This document shows positions 9,879 to 21,264 of a stretch of DNA of 64,000 bases, piece after piece. Source of the stretch: Pascua guehoae. Its lineage: Eukaryota > Basidiomycota > Tremellomycetes > Trichosporonales > Trichosporonaceae. The position numbers and the translations under genes are program-made. Position 1 is the stretch's first letter. Every line of letters starts with the position of its first letter. The DNA lies in the NCBI GenBank assembly GCA_001600415.1, contig BCJX01000010.1, positions 1 to 64,000 on the forward strand. Reading direction: 5' to 3'. The notes under the pieces were generated by a model. It was not told the origin of the DNA. It was given only the letters and a program-made list of their open reading frames with translations, and ran no database searches.

Positions 9879-12800
9879 TCAGAAGCTGCTAGAGTCTCTC
9901 AGCTGCCCTTCCTCTTCCTCAAATCTGACCCGTTTCTCAGGCCTCGGCACTACCGACTGGGTGTTTCCCGTGGACAGGGGAATGACCTGCATGTCCGGCC
10001 TACCGGCCACCCGAGGATCTTCCATGTTGCCTCCCTGGTTATCCTGCCTTCTGGTGTAGAACCTACGCAGCCTATTGTGGCCGACACTAGCCAGCCCCAC
10101 ATCCTTGATGGGCATGCCATCGAGCTCCTGAAGCCTCACAGACCCCTTCTCTCCAAACTTCAGGATCTTGTACGGCCCAAGCTATCGGTCCAACCGCTTG
10201 GCCCTGTGAGAGTTGTCCTGGGTCGAGTTCCGCACCAGAACCAAGTCACCCAACTTGAATTCCCTGTCACGGTGGCGACGCTCAAAATCCTCGTTGTGCC
10301 GCAGCACAGTCTCCCTCCTTGCCTCCCTGGCCCGCAGAGCTGCAAGAGCCACGTCCTCTGGGCGCCGCTCAAGCTGCCTGAGACGTGCCTCAAGAAGCTC
10401 GGCCGAGGTCATGTTGTCACACCAGTGACCTGTCATGTATGTCTCGTACTGCGCATCGACGGGGAGGATACTCTCTTCACCGTACAGCAGGAAGTGAGGG
10501 GTGTAGCCCGTGGTACGCTTGGCTGTCATCCTGTCCGCCCACAAGGCGAGAGGCAGTAGCCGCCTCCAGTTGGGCAGCCGGGATTGAGCAAGCTTGAAGA
10601 GCAGCTCTTTGATCGGCCCATTGCCTCTCTCAATGCCACCATTTGCCGCCGGGTTATGGGCCGACGTCCCAATATACCATACTCCCCACGCTCGGAGTAA
10701 TGCCTCGAATTCACCTCTGAATTCCGAGCCTCGGTCCATACTGACCTGCCCTACCAGTCCAAACCTGGCCAGTATATCCTCATAGAAGAACTGGGCGATA
10801 GTCTCGGCCTTTCCATCTGGGAGCACCCGCCCTTCGACCCATCCAGTCAAATTGTCACGCGCTAGCACGATAACATACATTCCGCCATCTACCCCTTCAC
10901 CATTGTCCACTCCCATCGTGATGCAATCGATGCTTACTTTCCCAAACAGCACTGGCACGAGGACGCTAGTGCGCGGATTCTCATAGAATCGATAGTCGCG
11001 CGCTTGACAGTCCAGGCAGCTCTTCGTCCACTCTTTACATGCCGCGCTCATGCCTTGCCAGTAGAACCTCTCAGCAACCTTAAAGTAGGTGTACTGGGCA
11101 CCCTTGTGACCCGCCTGCTCATGACAGAGATTAAGAATCGATTCTTGCCAGGCCTTATCCACTACTACCTCTGTGGGGAGCCGATACCCTTTCCTTCTCC
11201 ACAACTTGCCCTGCTCGAGGTGACAGTACTTGGCCATCTACTGCAGCCGCTTGACCTTGCTCCGACTCGCGTCGGCCGGCCAACCCTTGCCTTCCAGAAA
11301 CACGCCGACCACTACCCAGTCATCGTCGTCCTTGTACAGCTCGACTTGAAACGGGATATCATCCAGAGCTTCAACCTGTGCGGCATGAGTCTCGCGCCCT
11401 CCGTCAATAGCCTCACAGTAGGCGTCCAGCCACTCCTCGGGATCCGTGTCGTCACTGTCATCTTCAGCCTTTGGTCTACGTGACAGACCGTCCGCGATCC
11501 TGTGCCTCTCTCCTGGCACATGCTTAAAGACGAAGTCATTAAGCTTGATGTACCAGCACCACCTAGCCTCTGCCGCACTCGGCAGGATCGGAGAGTTGAT
11601 CATCTGCTTGATGGACATGCAGTCCGACTCAAGGATGAATCTAGTGTTGTGCGTGTAGTGGCGGACCGCCCTCAACCCGACGTAGATTCCGTACAGCTCC
11701 AACTTTGGTTGACTGTAGCCCTGCTGCACGGCGTTGTAGTACATGCTGTAGAACAGGGCTGGGTATTGCTTCCCGTCTTCACCCATTTGTGCCAGTTCTA
11801 CTCCGCATCCCGTGATGCTGGCGTCAATCGCCACTATGGGCGGGTACTTCTTGACTCTCAAGTAGTCTATCGGCCGTATCCATCCGCTCAGTAGTACCTG
11901 GCGCTTAATCTCGTCCATGGCCTCGTCATGCTCTATCGTCCAGATGAACAGCACACCTCGCGGCATCTTGGTCAGCAATACTAAGGGTAGCGCTATCTTC
12001 CCGTAGTTCTGGATCCAATTCCGAGCCACTCTTACTGTCCCCTAAAACCCTCTGACCTCCTTAGTGTTCTTGCACTTTGGCCACTTCTCAATCTTGGCCA
12101 TAGCCGTCTTAGTGATCTTCCTGCCCTTGGCCAAACAAATGTATCCCACCATTTGCACCTCCGGCATGCCCAAGTGTACCTTTGCCCCCGAGAAAGTGCC
12201 GCCGAATCTCTTCATCTTGTGCAGTACCCTGTGGACTGACAGCGCGTGCTCGTAGATGTAGCGGTGGATGTCGGTGCCGGGTACCTTCTTGGGTTTGCCA
12301 TCCCGCCCCAGGTACTGCGTGCGCGGTCCCTTGATGGTGACGTCGTCCACATACACGTATATGAGCTCCGGCGACTCCTCGGCGAATATGTAGACCATTG
12401 CGCGTTGAAATGCAGCGATGGCGTTGGTCCACCCTTGGGGCATGCACCGCAACCTGAGAGTGCCGATCGGACTCTCAAACGTGGTCAAGTCACGTGAACC
12501 CTGGTGTAGCGCCATTTGGTCATAGCCTGCGAAGGCNTCGAGACTNGTGTATATGTGACACCCCGCCAATTCCTCCGTCATCTCATCCATCAAAGGCGGC
12601 ACACCCGCGTCCTTGATCGTAACCGAGTTCAACTTCTGCAAGTCGTGCACGATCCTAATCCTCCCATCCTTCTTCTCTACCGCGAAGAAACCCGACTGGT
12701 AGCTGGACTGCGACCTCTCGTACAGCCCATTCTTCAACTTCTCCTTGAGGAACTCGATGACCTTGGCGCACGTTGTTACAGGCAAACGGATGTTCCGATC

Positions 12801-12947
12801 TTGCCATGGCTCGTGCGATACCACGGGTATCTTGTGGGGAGGTATGTACTCTTCCTTGAACCCTCCCTTCTTGTCTTCCGTCCACGCCAATGCTGTCTCA
12901 TTTCTGAGGAGGATGACGGCCATCAAGCATTTCTCCTCCTCAGTCAA
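9879..12947 (-). pseudogene. A1 pol: reverse transcriptase, RNase H, integrase
   Basis: Minus-strand Ty3/gypsy polymerase in one frame, broken by three stops. RT (12,947-12,042) has KKDGRIRIVHDLQKLN and the YVDD active site. RNase H (12,029-11,238) has AIDAS, KLELYG and ESDC. Integrase (11,237-10,182) has an H-x4-H/C-x2-C zinc site (HEQAGH, CLDC) and a DDE core seen in SIDCITMG, SMDRGSEF and the Glu in NGGIERGNG. A TAG then separates a tail (from 10,181 down to 9,879) that begins LGPYKIL, the GPY/F module. The stops at 11,238 and 12,042 are absent from A2. The RT resembles the gypsy lineage common in basidiomycetes. Undetermined bases at 12,538 and 12,546 fall on RT motif A. Confidence 0.85.
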
Positions 12948-12953
12948 AAATCC
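12944..12953 (-). other. Candidate -1 frameshift site between protease and RT (A1)
   Basis: On the minus strand the protease frame ends GAT TTT TGA, and the RT frame reads across the same bases one position back as TTT TTG. The five-T run allows a P-site slip, and the stop codon sits in the A site. The identical arrangement is at 41,176-41,185 in A2. Confidence 0.5.
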
Positions 12954-14312
12954 TCAAACTCGTCTTTGAAGAGCGCGTCTCGACGCTCCCTTGTCAACCT
13001 CTTCCCTTCTGGGATGTCCTCCAGCTTCTTGTAGCTGGTGGTGACCTCTGGCAGGTCTTCCCACACGTCAGGGGGTGTCGTCAACACTGGCTTGGCCTCC
13101 TCCGGCATCGTCGTTGGGACTGGGTGCTTCTTCTTGGCAACAGGCTTGTATGCGCCTGCTACCTCGTACGACTCCTGCTCGATTCCCGTCCCAAAGTCCA
13201 GGACCGNACACACCCCCNTAGTCATGTCCTCCATCACCAGCTCTTCGACCTCCAGACCATCTTCAGGCAGCTGCCGCACCTGGTCCTCAATCTGGTCGGC
13301 CAGCCTCTCCGCCATCTCCTGGATGTTCTTCGGCTCGGCTGCCGCCTCCTTCTCCTCCACCGATGCCAGCGTCTCCCACTCTAGACCGGGACCCGATCCT
13401 TCCTCGTCGTATTCCACGCCGATGACCTTGATGGCTTCCACCCTCGCTCGATAGTCGGCACTCCACTCTTCGCCCTCCACCTCTTCCACCCATGCCCCTT
13501 GCACATGGTAATCGGGACCCTCACCTTCGGTGTAGTTGATGATTTCCACGGCGAACCGCCCCATCTCCGTNAGGCGAGCGCTACCNCTATCCTTGTTGAG
13601 CCGCGTCAACTCGGGGCCTTCGGTGGGGAACATGGCGAACTCGGAGGTGCCAGCCAGAGTCTGTTGGCGCATGATACGGTTAGGCCTGCTCCAGAACAGG
13701 TCCACTCGGTTCATCAACAGGAACGGCATTCCCAAGTACACCTTCTCCTCGTTAAGCGTGTCACTGACCCAGAAGTAGTGGCGTGTCTCAAGGCCGCCGA
13801 AATCCAACGTACCCTCAAAGAAACCAGGCAGACCGACACCCTGTCCATGAATGCCAGAGACCCGGAAGTGGACATCGCTCCTTAGGGCCACTCTCAGCTT
13901 CTGGAACAGCTTGCATGGGATCATGTTCAACATAGCGCCATCATCCACCATGGCGCGACACTCGATCCCGCCCAGCCGACAAGGCAGCAGGGCCGTCCGC
14001 ACTGCCAGAGGAAGGAAAGGGGCGCCGATCCGACCCTCTGGGTTGTAGACATTGGGGACTAACTTTGTCCTCCCATCGCCCATCTCCTCGTAGGCCTCAC
14101 TGGCCTCCCAAAGAGGCGGTATGTACCGGGACAGGATCTCGCCCTCAACTTCCTCGGCCTCACACTGCAGATCCTCTCTGTACTCCTCCGCGCTAGCCAC
14201 CTCTCCCTCGGCATCTGCACTTCCCTGAGTTGCCTCCTCTACAGGTATGGGCTTGCCCATGGCCCTGCGGAGATAACAGGCAAAGAACGGCGACAGCGCC
14301 ACGAGTTCCGCG

Positions 14313-14861
14313 AGCATTGTGGTGCAAATTGCCCACTAGTCACGTGCAGGAGGCTTACTGGCTCCGTGATTGGCTCTCGGCCGCCCTTATCGGGCGTCCA
14401 TCTTTTTGATGGAGTGCCACCCAAACGGAGGTCCATCTTTTAGATGGAGGACACACTGTATATATACACAAGCCGATACCCAACTGTATCAGAGAGAGAA
14501 GGAGAAAAAGAGGCGCTTTTGTACAAACACCCATTGTCTCATAGACTGTATCATACACATGTATCGACACATGTAGCATAGACACACACCACACACGACC
14601 TGTATCATAGCGACCACCAACACACCCACAACCAACACACAACGCTGGCCGTTGCAGAACACACACACACACGTCCTCAGCACCACACTCAACACTGCGA
14701 GTAAACGGACTCACCCGAACTACACAACGGAATGATCACTCCAGAACGACACACAACAGCATACACCACACAGAGCGGCTCATGCCCCCGCAGGGCAAAG
14801 CAGCTAGTCGCTCACTCACCGTACGCCAGTAGTCTGTCGAAACTTTTGTTCACCATAGCGT
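14313..14861. mobile_element. 539-bp insertion in A1, probable solo LTR
   Basis: The insert (14,318-14,856) starts TGTGGTGCAAATT and ends TTGTTCACCAT, with partly inverted ends. It lies between AGCAT (14,313-14,317) and AGCGT (14,857-14,861), a 5-base duplication with one change; A2 has the uninterrupted GCGAGCATGAGTAC. Inside are a TATATATACA box, two small hairpins around CCATCTTTTAGATGG and CA-rich stretches, and no coding potential. A solo LTR from another family is the simplest reading. A short non-autonomous element cannot be excluded. Confidence 0.7.
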
Positions 14862-15330
14862 GAGTACTATCCCCTGCCCGCTTGACAAATACACCAGCCT
14901 CTTACAGACCTCGGTAGGGTCGACGTCATAGGTCATGTCCGTGTTGACCTTTGCGTACTTGCTCCTACCCGTCTCCCCCTTTGCCACTTCTGGCGTGACA
15001 GGCTTTGCCCCTTGCGTCTTGTTTGCAGACGGGCTGGCCGTTCTCGGAGAGGAAGCAGGAACCAGCGGCACCACCTTTGCCCCGGCCCTCGCCCTCCCCG
15101 GTAGGGACGAGTTTCCGCTAATGCGAATCACCCCGGGCTGCCCGTCCTTAGTTAAGGGGATTAGCTTGCCGCGAGCAGGAGGCAGCGCGCCTTTCGGCAC
15201 CACAGTCCCCCTCTTCGGCCTCTCTTTGGCATAGGGAGTGGCGCGACTGTCACCGATACTGGTGGTGCATTTATCCGCAGCTGCCACTTCTGCCTCCGTT
15301 TCCCCACGTCACGCCTCCGATGCTCGCGCC

Positions 15331-15575
15331 ATGCACGCTTTACTACCATGCCCCTCTGTTTCTGTCCTTCTCGCGGCCTATCCCATACCTTATTTGTCAC
15401 TCCACTTCAGCCACACACGGACCCCACTTGCCATGCACACTTTACTACCATGCCCCTCTGTTTCTGTCCTTCTCGTGGCCTTCCCATACCTTATTTGTCA
15501 CCCCAGTTTGGTCTCACACGGACCCCGTTTGCCATGCACGCCTTACTGCCATGCTCTTCTGTTCCTGTCCCTCTT
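15331..15575. repeat. 101-102-bp tandem repeat in element B
   Basis: Units start near 15,331, 15,433 and 15,534 with ATGCACGCTTTACTACCATG, and share CCCCTCTGTTTCTGTCCTTC. About two and a half copies. They lie upstream of the B copy of P2, comparable in position to the repeats upstream of P1 in A. Confidence 0.85.
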
Positions 15576-15619
15576 GCAACTCGCTCCACCCTATCCGTCC
15601 CCTTTTTTTTTTTAACCTC

Positions 15620-16140
15620 GCACAGACCCCATCATCACACATCCCATCACAACTCCTCTGCTTTATTCCTCGCACAGCTCGCCCCATCACATTTATCGAC
15701 CCATCCCTAGCCTCGCACGGACTCCACTCATCACTTAGGCCTCATCACATCTCCTTCGCTTTATTCCTCGCACGGCTCATTCCATCATGTTTATCGCTTC
15801 TCCCTTAGCTTCGCACGGGCTCCATTCGTCACTCACGCCTCATCACACCCTCTCCACCTTATTCCTCGTGGGGTCAGTTCCACCACGCTTTGTCAACACG
15901 CGCCATTCACGCCTCATCACGCCCCCTCTCTCCGCCTTATTCCTCGTGTGGCCAGCTCCACCGCGCTTGTCAACATGCGCCATTCACACCTCATCACGCC
16001 CCCTCTCCACTTTATTCCTCGTGTGGTCAGTTCCACCACGCTTGTCAACACGCGCCATTCACGCCTCATCACACCCCCTTTCCACCTTGTTCCTCGTGCG
16101 GCCAGCTCCACTATGTTTGTCAACTCGCCCCTAACTTCGC
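15620..16140. repeat. About 75-bp degenerate tandem repeat in element B
   Basis: At least five imperfect units with TTATTCCTCGTGTGGCCAGC and GCCATTCACGCCTCATCAC. The repeats give rise to spurious long open frames in several phases, which I do not annotate as genes. Confidence 0.8.
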
Positions 16141-16414
16141 ACGGGCTCCATTCACCACTCACACCTTATCACACCACTTCCCACTATTATTCCCCCTACC
16201 CCACTCACACTCCATCTTACAGCTCACTCTCGCTCCCTCCCCGTTTCCTCAACGTATTAAAAGCCCCTCTCCCACTCGCCCCTACTTCATCCCATTCTCC
16301 CCTTCCAAGCTCCCACCCCCATCTTTCCCACTCGCCCCTCCTCTTCTTCTCCCTTCTGGTCCATTTCGCTCCTCCTCTTTTACACACCCTCCTCTCTTCA
16401 TCACTTCTTCCACA

Positions 16415-17921
16415 ATGGTGCCCAAATCGACCAAGAAGGACAAGGGGAAGCAGAAGGCTTCACACACTCGCAGCTCGGTCACTCGCGCAGACGTTAAAAA
16501 GGCCAAACTCAAAGAGTCGAAAAAGCTTCTTGCGGTACATTGTGTGCTCCCCAACACTATCCTCACTGTTTTGGGTCCCTGACAATGCCCAGACTATCAC
16601 ACACATGAATCCCGACCACCGTAAAGCTGTCTCCAATCTGATGGCTTCGCCCTCTCATAAACGGTCCAAGTTCCTCACAGACTTTATTGGTAAGTCAAGC
16701 CGTCTTTCTTGTGACCCTCTACCGTTCCTCTCTGCTTCTTCTGCTGATTCTTTCAGACCCCAAGTCCCCATTCCTTGTCAAGGACGATGGAGAAGAGGAT
16801 GAGGAAGAGGAAGATGAAGAGGAGGATTTTGCCATGGAGGAAGTAGACGAGGAGGAGGAGGATGACGAGGAAGAGGAGGTGACCCCTTCCGCCTCCGGGT
16901 CCCGTGACAAGTTGACTCCGGGTTCCAGCCGCCGACGCAAGGGGCTCCCTGCACGTGTCAAGGAGGACAAAGCGCTCTCGGCGCCCCAGATCTCTCTCGA
17001 CATCAAGGTAAGCTGACTTGCTCCTCTCCCCCCCTTTTCTTGCCTGCCTTTGGTGTCCACTGACCCTTCCAGGAACGTTTCCCCTCTCGCGATTGGGAGA
17101 TTATCTACAGTCGTCGCCGTTGCGTGCGGTGCAAACTTTTGCAGTACTGCTGACCCTTTTCCGCTGAGCTCCTCCCTAACGCTTGTGGACAGTGTCCCCC
17201 CAGAGCATGCTCGTTCACCCCTACCTTTCTGCAGCATGAGCATGCGGTAATCGCCGAGATTTCGGCTCAGTTGTCACACTTTGTCGCTTGGCGCCAACCA
17301 CCTGACAATTTGGCGGATCGGGCCAAGTTCCACGAGTTTGTGTTAAAGCACCTCGATTTCACACAGGCTGCTCTCCCCACTGTCCGCGTCTCCATTCTCC
17401 ATTGGGAGACGTATCCTGTTCCTCCCCCTTTTCTCCCGGAGCCCCTCCTCGCCTGGGCCAAGGTAGCCCGCTACCCACCTTGGATCCCGGGCGCACCCGC
17501 CGCATTCCTCCTTCCTGGTCATGCCTCCCGTGCCATGTACCATTTTGGTGCTCCTCCCTTTTCATACTGTCCGGCCCTTGTCGCAGAGCCCTCCGCAGAC
17601 GACAGCAACAGCGAGGACAAAGTCGTCCTCGGCTACGACAGTGGCTGCCCATTCTGGCCAGATGCCAACAATATTCTCTCTCTGCGTCTCGGTTCTTGGT
17701 TTTTGCCGGCTGCTAAGCCTTTTGAGGAGGATGACAGTAGCGACGGGGACAGTAGTGATGACGACTCCGATGCCGCCCCCCACAGCAAGTATGATGGCGG
17801 CTTGGAGAAGGTGAAGCGCTGGCTTGAGAAAGTTCGTCCTCGCATCACTGCTCATCGTCAACGCAGGGATGCTCGTCGGGCGGCTCGAGTTGCAGCAGCG
17901 GCCGCAGCAACCAACCCCTAA
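16415..17921 (+). pseudogene. P2-like antisense gene of element B
   Basis: Proposed exons are 16,415-16,534, 16,593-16,689, 16,757-17,007 and 17,073-17,921. All introns are GT-AG and the phases fit. The start is Lys-rich (KKDKGKQK), then comes a very acidic stretch from about 16,790, then a six-cysteine motif (CVRC, C, CGQC, CSF) and the conserved VARYPPWIPGAP block shared with P2 of family A. A TGA at 17,151-17,153 falls directly after the third cysteine, so this copy is broken unless that stop is read through. The C-terminus is acidic, then Arg/Ala-rich, and lacks the family A coiled coil. The shared exon order and motifs argue that P2 is an old component of this lineage. Confidence 0.6.
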
Positions 17922-18081
17922 TCCATTCATATTGTATCCATAGTCTCTTTATACCCAGTTGTCAGATTAGTAGTAATACCCGAAATGTGATCAGGTCTCT
18001 GCAGCTCCCATTCCGTTTCTCAATTAGCATTACGCTCGCGGACTCCGGCCCATTTGCTTCCACACCCAATTCATTTCCCTG

Positions 18082-18912
18082 TCATGGTACATTCTCTCTT
18101 TTTGACCTCCTGCCGTCTACCACTGCGTTGTGGGATGATTCTCCCTTCTTGAGGAGTATGCGCACATACTGGAAGTCTCGGGAACCCATCACAGTGAAGA
18201 GCTGGGTCCCGTACCCGATGAGGTAGTTGGGCTTATTGTCCAAACAGTCATACCAATTGGCCCACATGTGATGCTCAAAACGCAGCCACGCGATGACAGG
18301 CAACTCTCCCTCGAAGCGGTAAATGGGCTTGCGGGTGCTGCCCGTGTTGAACCAGAAGGGCCTGTAGGGGTCGACGGAGTAGTGGAAGTTGTCCTGCCCC
18401 CCACTGGACCTCGATCCACCATACTATCATGCACGGGTACCGGTTGGATGATGATGGGAACCTAGCAGAGTCGTGGGTCGAGCCACAGAACGAGCATATC
18501 GCCGTTGCGTCTGTCTTCTTGGCAAAGAACTGGTCCACTTCGACAATCGGCACGTGGTCGTTGGGACCATAGTCCATTTGGGGCGACAGTGCTTCCACTA
18601 CACTTGCGAGGCTCAGGGGCAATATGATGGAAGGGGTGGCCTGCCCATAGAGGTGAGTTTTGGATTTCTACACCCCTAGTCCATACCCTCACTGACCTCT
18701 GTGTCCGTATCCATGTTCATGTGGACGGAGTCCAAGGCCACTACCGCGGAGGTGACTTCACCCATGAGCTGGAACGTCGTGTCCTCGTTCAACGTGGTAC
18801 TCGCGTGGCCCTGCTCTCCCATCTGCGACTGGGACGGGGTAACTGGCGGCGACTGGATCGACAAGGCCGACATGTCCGGGTTCTCGTTTGGCCATTCACT
18901 GGTTGTGATCAT
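18082..18912 (-). pseudogene. ORF3-like sense gene of element B, frameshifted
   Basis: The first part (18,912-18,676) has EWPNENPDMSALSIQSP, matching the ORF3 start in family A. The second part (from about 18,622) has CSFCGSTHD, then PCMIVWWIEVQWG, and after a frame change FWFNTG, ELPVIAWLRFEHHMW and YDCLD. An intron between the two parts is likely at the same place as in A1. It lies between the integrase tail and the convergent P2-like gene, as in A. Confidence 0.6.
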
Positions 18913-19041
18913 CTTGCATCGTGAGTTTTTCTCTCTTGCCCATCCGTCTCTCTTTCCTTTTATCCTTCACTTCCTTCTCCCCAGACATTTATGGAGCCGA
19001 CCTCGGGCTCCACAACCAAGTTATTGGTAATGGACCAAAGC

Positions 19042-20526
19042 TTAATCATGCATTGGCAACTGGCTAGAATCCCCCAGACCGATTGTAGGTCTGGCTACCG
19101 ACCTTACCGGGCCCCGCATGTCAATCACTTCTCTCTCCGGGCTCCGCCCTTGCTCCACGTCGGCAGTCATTACCTTCCGTGAGTAATATTTACGCAATCT
19201 GTTATAGCCCACATGTGCCAATCCTTTGTCTAGGATTGGTGTTCTGTCCAACTCTGCCAGGCTTACTGCCCCTTTCTGGTGGAAGGTCAAGATCCTATAC
19301 GGGCCCAGATATCGATCCTCACGCTTTGCTCAGTGAGATTGGTCCTGTCTAGAATTGCGAACCAGGACCAAGTCATTCTTTCTAAACACCCGGTCTTTCT
19401 GTTGCCACTTGAAGTCCTTGTTGTGTTTCCAAATACTGTCTTGCCTCGCCTTTCGCGAAAGGGTGGCCACCTGAGCAACATCTTCCGGCTTGCTCTCTAT
19501 CTGATTCAGGCGCGCCTCTAACAGCTGCGCCATGGTCATGCCATCCAGCCAATGGGTGGTCATGTAAGTCTCAAACTTGGCATCTATGGGCAGTACGCTT
19601 TCCGTGCCATACAGTAGGAAGTGAGGGGTGTATCCAGTTGTCCATTTGGATGTGGTATGGTCTGCCCATAAAACCAGCGGCAACAACCTTCACCAATCCG
19701 GAGTCCGCGTGCAAGCCAGCTTGAACAATAGTTCCTTTACTGGCCCATTGCCTCGTTCGATCGCTCCGTTCCCTTGCGGGTGATAAGGGGAGGTTCGGAT
19801 GTAGTGAATTCCCCAACTACGGAGGAGGCTCTCAAACTCGCCTCTGAACTCCGATCCGTGGTCCATACTGACTTGTCCTATGAGCCCGAATCATGTAATT
19901 ATGTCCTCAAAGAAGAATCTCGCTATCGTCTTGGCTTTCAAGTCTGGCACGACTCTACCTTCTACCCAGCCCGTCAGGTCATCCCGAGCCAGTACTATGT
20001 ATTTAGTACCACCGGCTTCTTCCCTGTTATCCGCCCCCATCGTGACGCAGTCGATGTTGACCTTCCCAAATATGGTTGGTATATGTATGCTCGTTCGCGG
20101 GTTCTCCTAGAACCTGTAGTCTCGTGCTTGACAGTCGGGGCATGACTTGCGCCACTGCCTACAATCTTCGCTCAGCCCTCGCCAATAGAACCGTTCAGTG
20201 ACTTTCAGGTACATACTCTTTCCACCGTAATGGCCCACTTCTTCATGGCTCATCCTGAGGATTTCATTTTGACGTGCCTTATCCACGACAACCTCTGTAG
20301 GTAGGCGGTATCCCTTGCGCCTCCATATACGGCCTTGTTCAAGGTGGCAATATTTGGCCAAAGCCCTGAGTTTCCGGACCCTTGGGCATGACAGGCGCTC
20401 AGGCCATCCTTTTCCTTCCAAGAATTGTCCTATAGCCAACCAGTCCTCACTGTTCTCATACAAGGCCTCCTGGAATGGAACATCATCAACGTCAGGGTTC
20501 ACAGTCTCGGCATCTCCAGCACTGCA
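19042..20526 (-). pseudogene. Element B integrase and tether fragment
   Basis: Minus-strand fragments match the family A polymerase: LAKYCHLEQGRIWRRKGYRL followed by HEEVGH and CPDC (zinc site), then the integrase core region, and at the end a GPY/F segment reading RYLGPYRIL where A1 and A2 have a stop. Several stops and frame changes make it inactive. Its upstream part (RNase H and RT) is missing because the chromovirus LTR begins at 20,527. Confidence 0.75.
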
Positions 20527-21146
20527 TGTCACGAGCCGAACGGTGGAGGCTTGGGAACCAAACACAAACCTAGCACCGCGACTCCGTCTCGACCTGCAAG
20601 ACGGCATCGGACTCACGGGATTGACGACCTAAAGGAAGGCGCTGGGGCCAGGGGGTTGCTGCGACACGCACGCGGAGGGGACGCCGAAGGGCAGAAGGAC
20701 GGAGCGGAGACGGAGGTGGCGACGCGGAGGTGTCAGAGAGGGCAAATGCCAAGGCAACTGGTTGTCGAGACTAGACTTGTAGTTGCATGGCTTAGAGATA
20801 CAAACTACGGACGGCGCTGAACTATGTACCCTGGCGAGCGTACGAGCAGGAGCTGCGCGGGGGGATACGGAGTTAGGCCTAGTCTACAAGCGTGGCACTC
20901 TGGGTCGGCGATAGAGCCTGCAGTAGTAGCGCCGACATGCACGGCCGACAGCATGGTGTGTGTGCTTCGCGAGGCGTCGTGAAGCGTGTATTGTGTGCTG
21001 TCAAGACGACGTGCGTGATTTCTTGTCGCTTGTTGTCTCGAGTGGCAAACCGAGTCAAGTGGTGGTGGAGGTCATATCGTCACGTGATTGTCAGTCACGT
21101 GATTTCGACACCGCGTAGAAATGACTGAGTCATCCAGATCGTGAGA
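20527..21146 (-). repeat. 3' LTR of chromovirus C
   Basis: 620 bases, TGTCACGAGCCGAACGG to CCAGATCGTGAGA, matching 49,240-49,948. On the element's sense strand the adjacent internal bases read GTCAGGGGGGCAG, a good candidate polypurine tract (plus positions about 21,147-21,165). Confidence 0.85.
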
Positions 21147-21264
21147 CTGCCCCCCTGACAGAGGGGCCGAAGTCCCGACGGGCCTCGTTTATCGATATCG
21201 ACAGCGTCGACAGGATCGGACAAAGTAAGTCGTTTTGTTGGATCAGTTTGCCGGGTTTTGTTGT

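Larger units (their letters stand above)
1..15325 (-). mobile_element. Family A giant Ty3/gypsy element, truncated copy A1
   Basis: About 15 kb that aligns along its length with the complete copy A2 (28,743-48,078). Read on the minus strand, the order is gag remnant, protease, reverse transcriptase, RNase H, integrase, ORF3, then antisense P2 and P1, then the 3' LTR. The left LTR is cut by the window edge. The right side stops inside gag near 15,325, where similarity to A2 ends, so the 5' gag, leader and 5' LTR are missing. It carries a solo LTR at 6,115-6,977 and a 539-base insertion at 14,318-14,856 that A2 lacks. Several nonsense codons show it is not autonomous. Confidence 0.85.
12944..15325 (-). 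pseudogene. A1 gag C-terminus and protease, interrupted
   Basis: The minus-strand frame from 14,317 to 12,944 holds the aspartic protease, with VDDGAMLNMI in the position of the usual D-S/T-G-A motif, followed by an acidic linker. The gag part (15,325-14,857) matches A2 gag downstream of its zinc knuckle. The two parts are separated by the insertion at 14,318-14,856. Similarity to A2 ends near 15,325, so the gag core and CCHC knuckle are missing. Undetermined bases at 13,207, 13,218, 13,571 and 13,586. Confidence 0.75.
15326..20526 (-). mobile_element. Element B: diverged relative of family A, truncated at both ends
   Basis: It contains, in the same order and orientation as family A, a P2-like antisense gene (16,415-17,921), an ORF3-like sense gene (18,912-18,082), an integrase tail and the tether region upstream of integrase (20,526-19,042). 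Identity with A is much lower than between A1 and A2. The left junction joins it directly to the A1 gag. The right end is cut by the chromovirus LTR at 20,527. No LTR or P1 remains. Confidence 0.75.

Noticed and set aside
15320..16802. Several long plus-strand frames over element B repeats
   Set aside because: Tandem repeats without stops create open frames in all phases; the spliced P2-like gene starting at 16,415 explains the conserved part.
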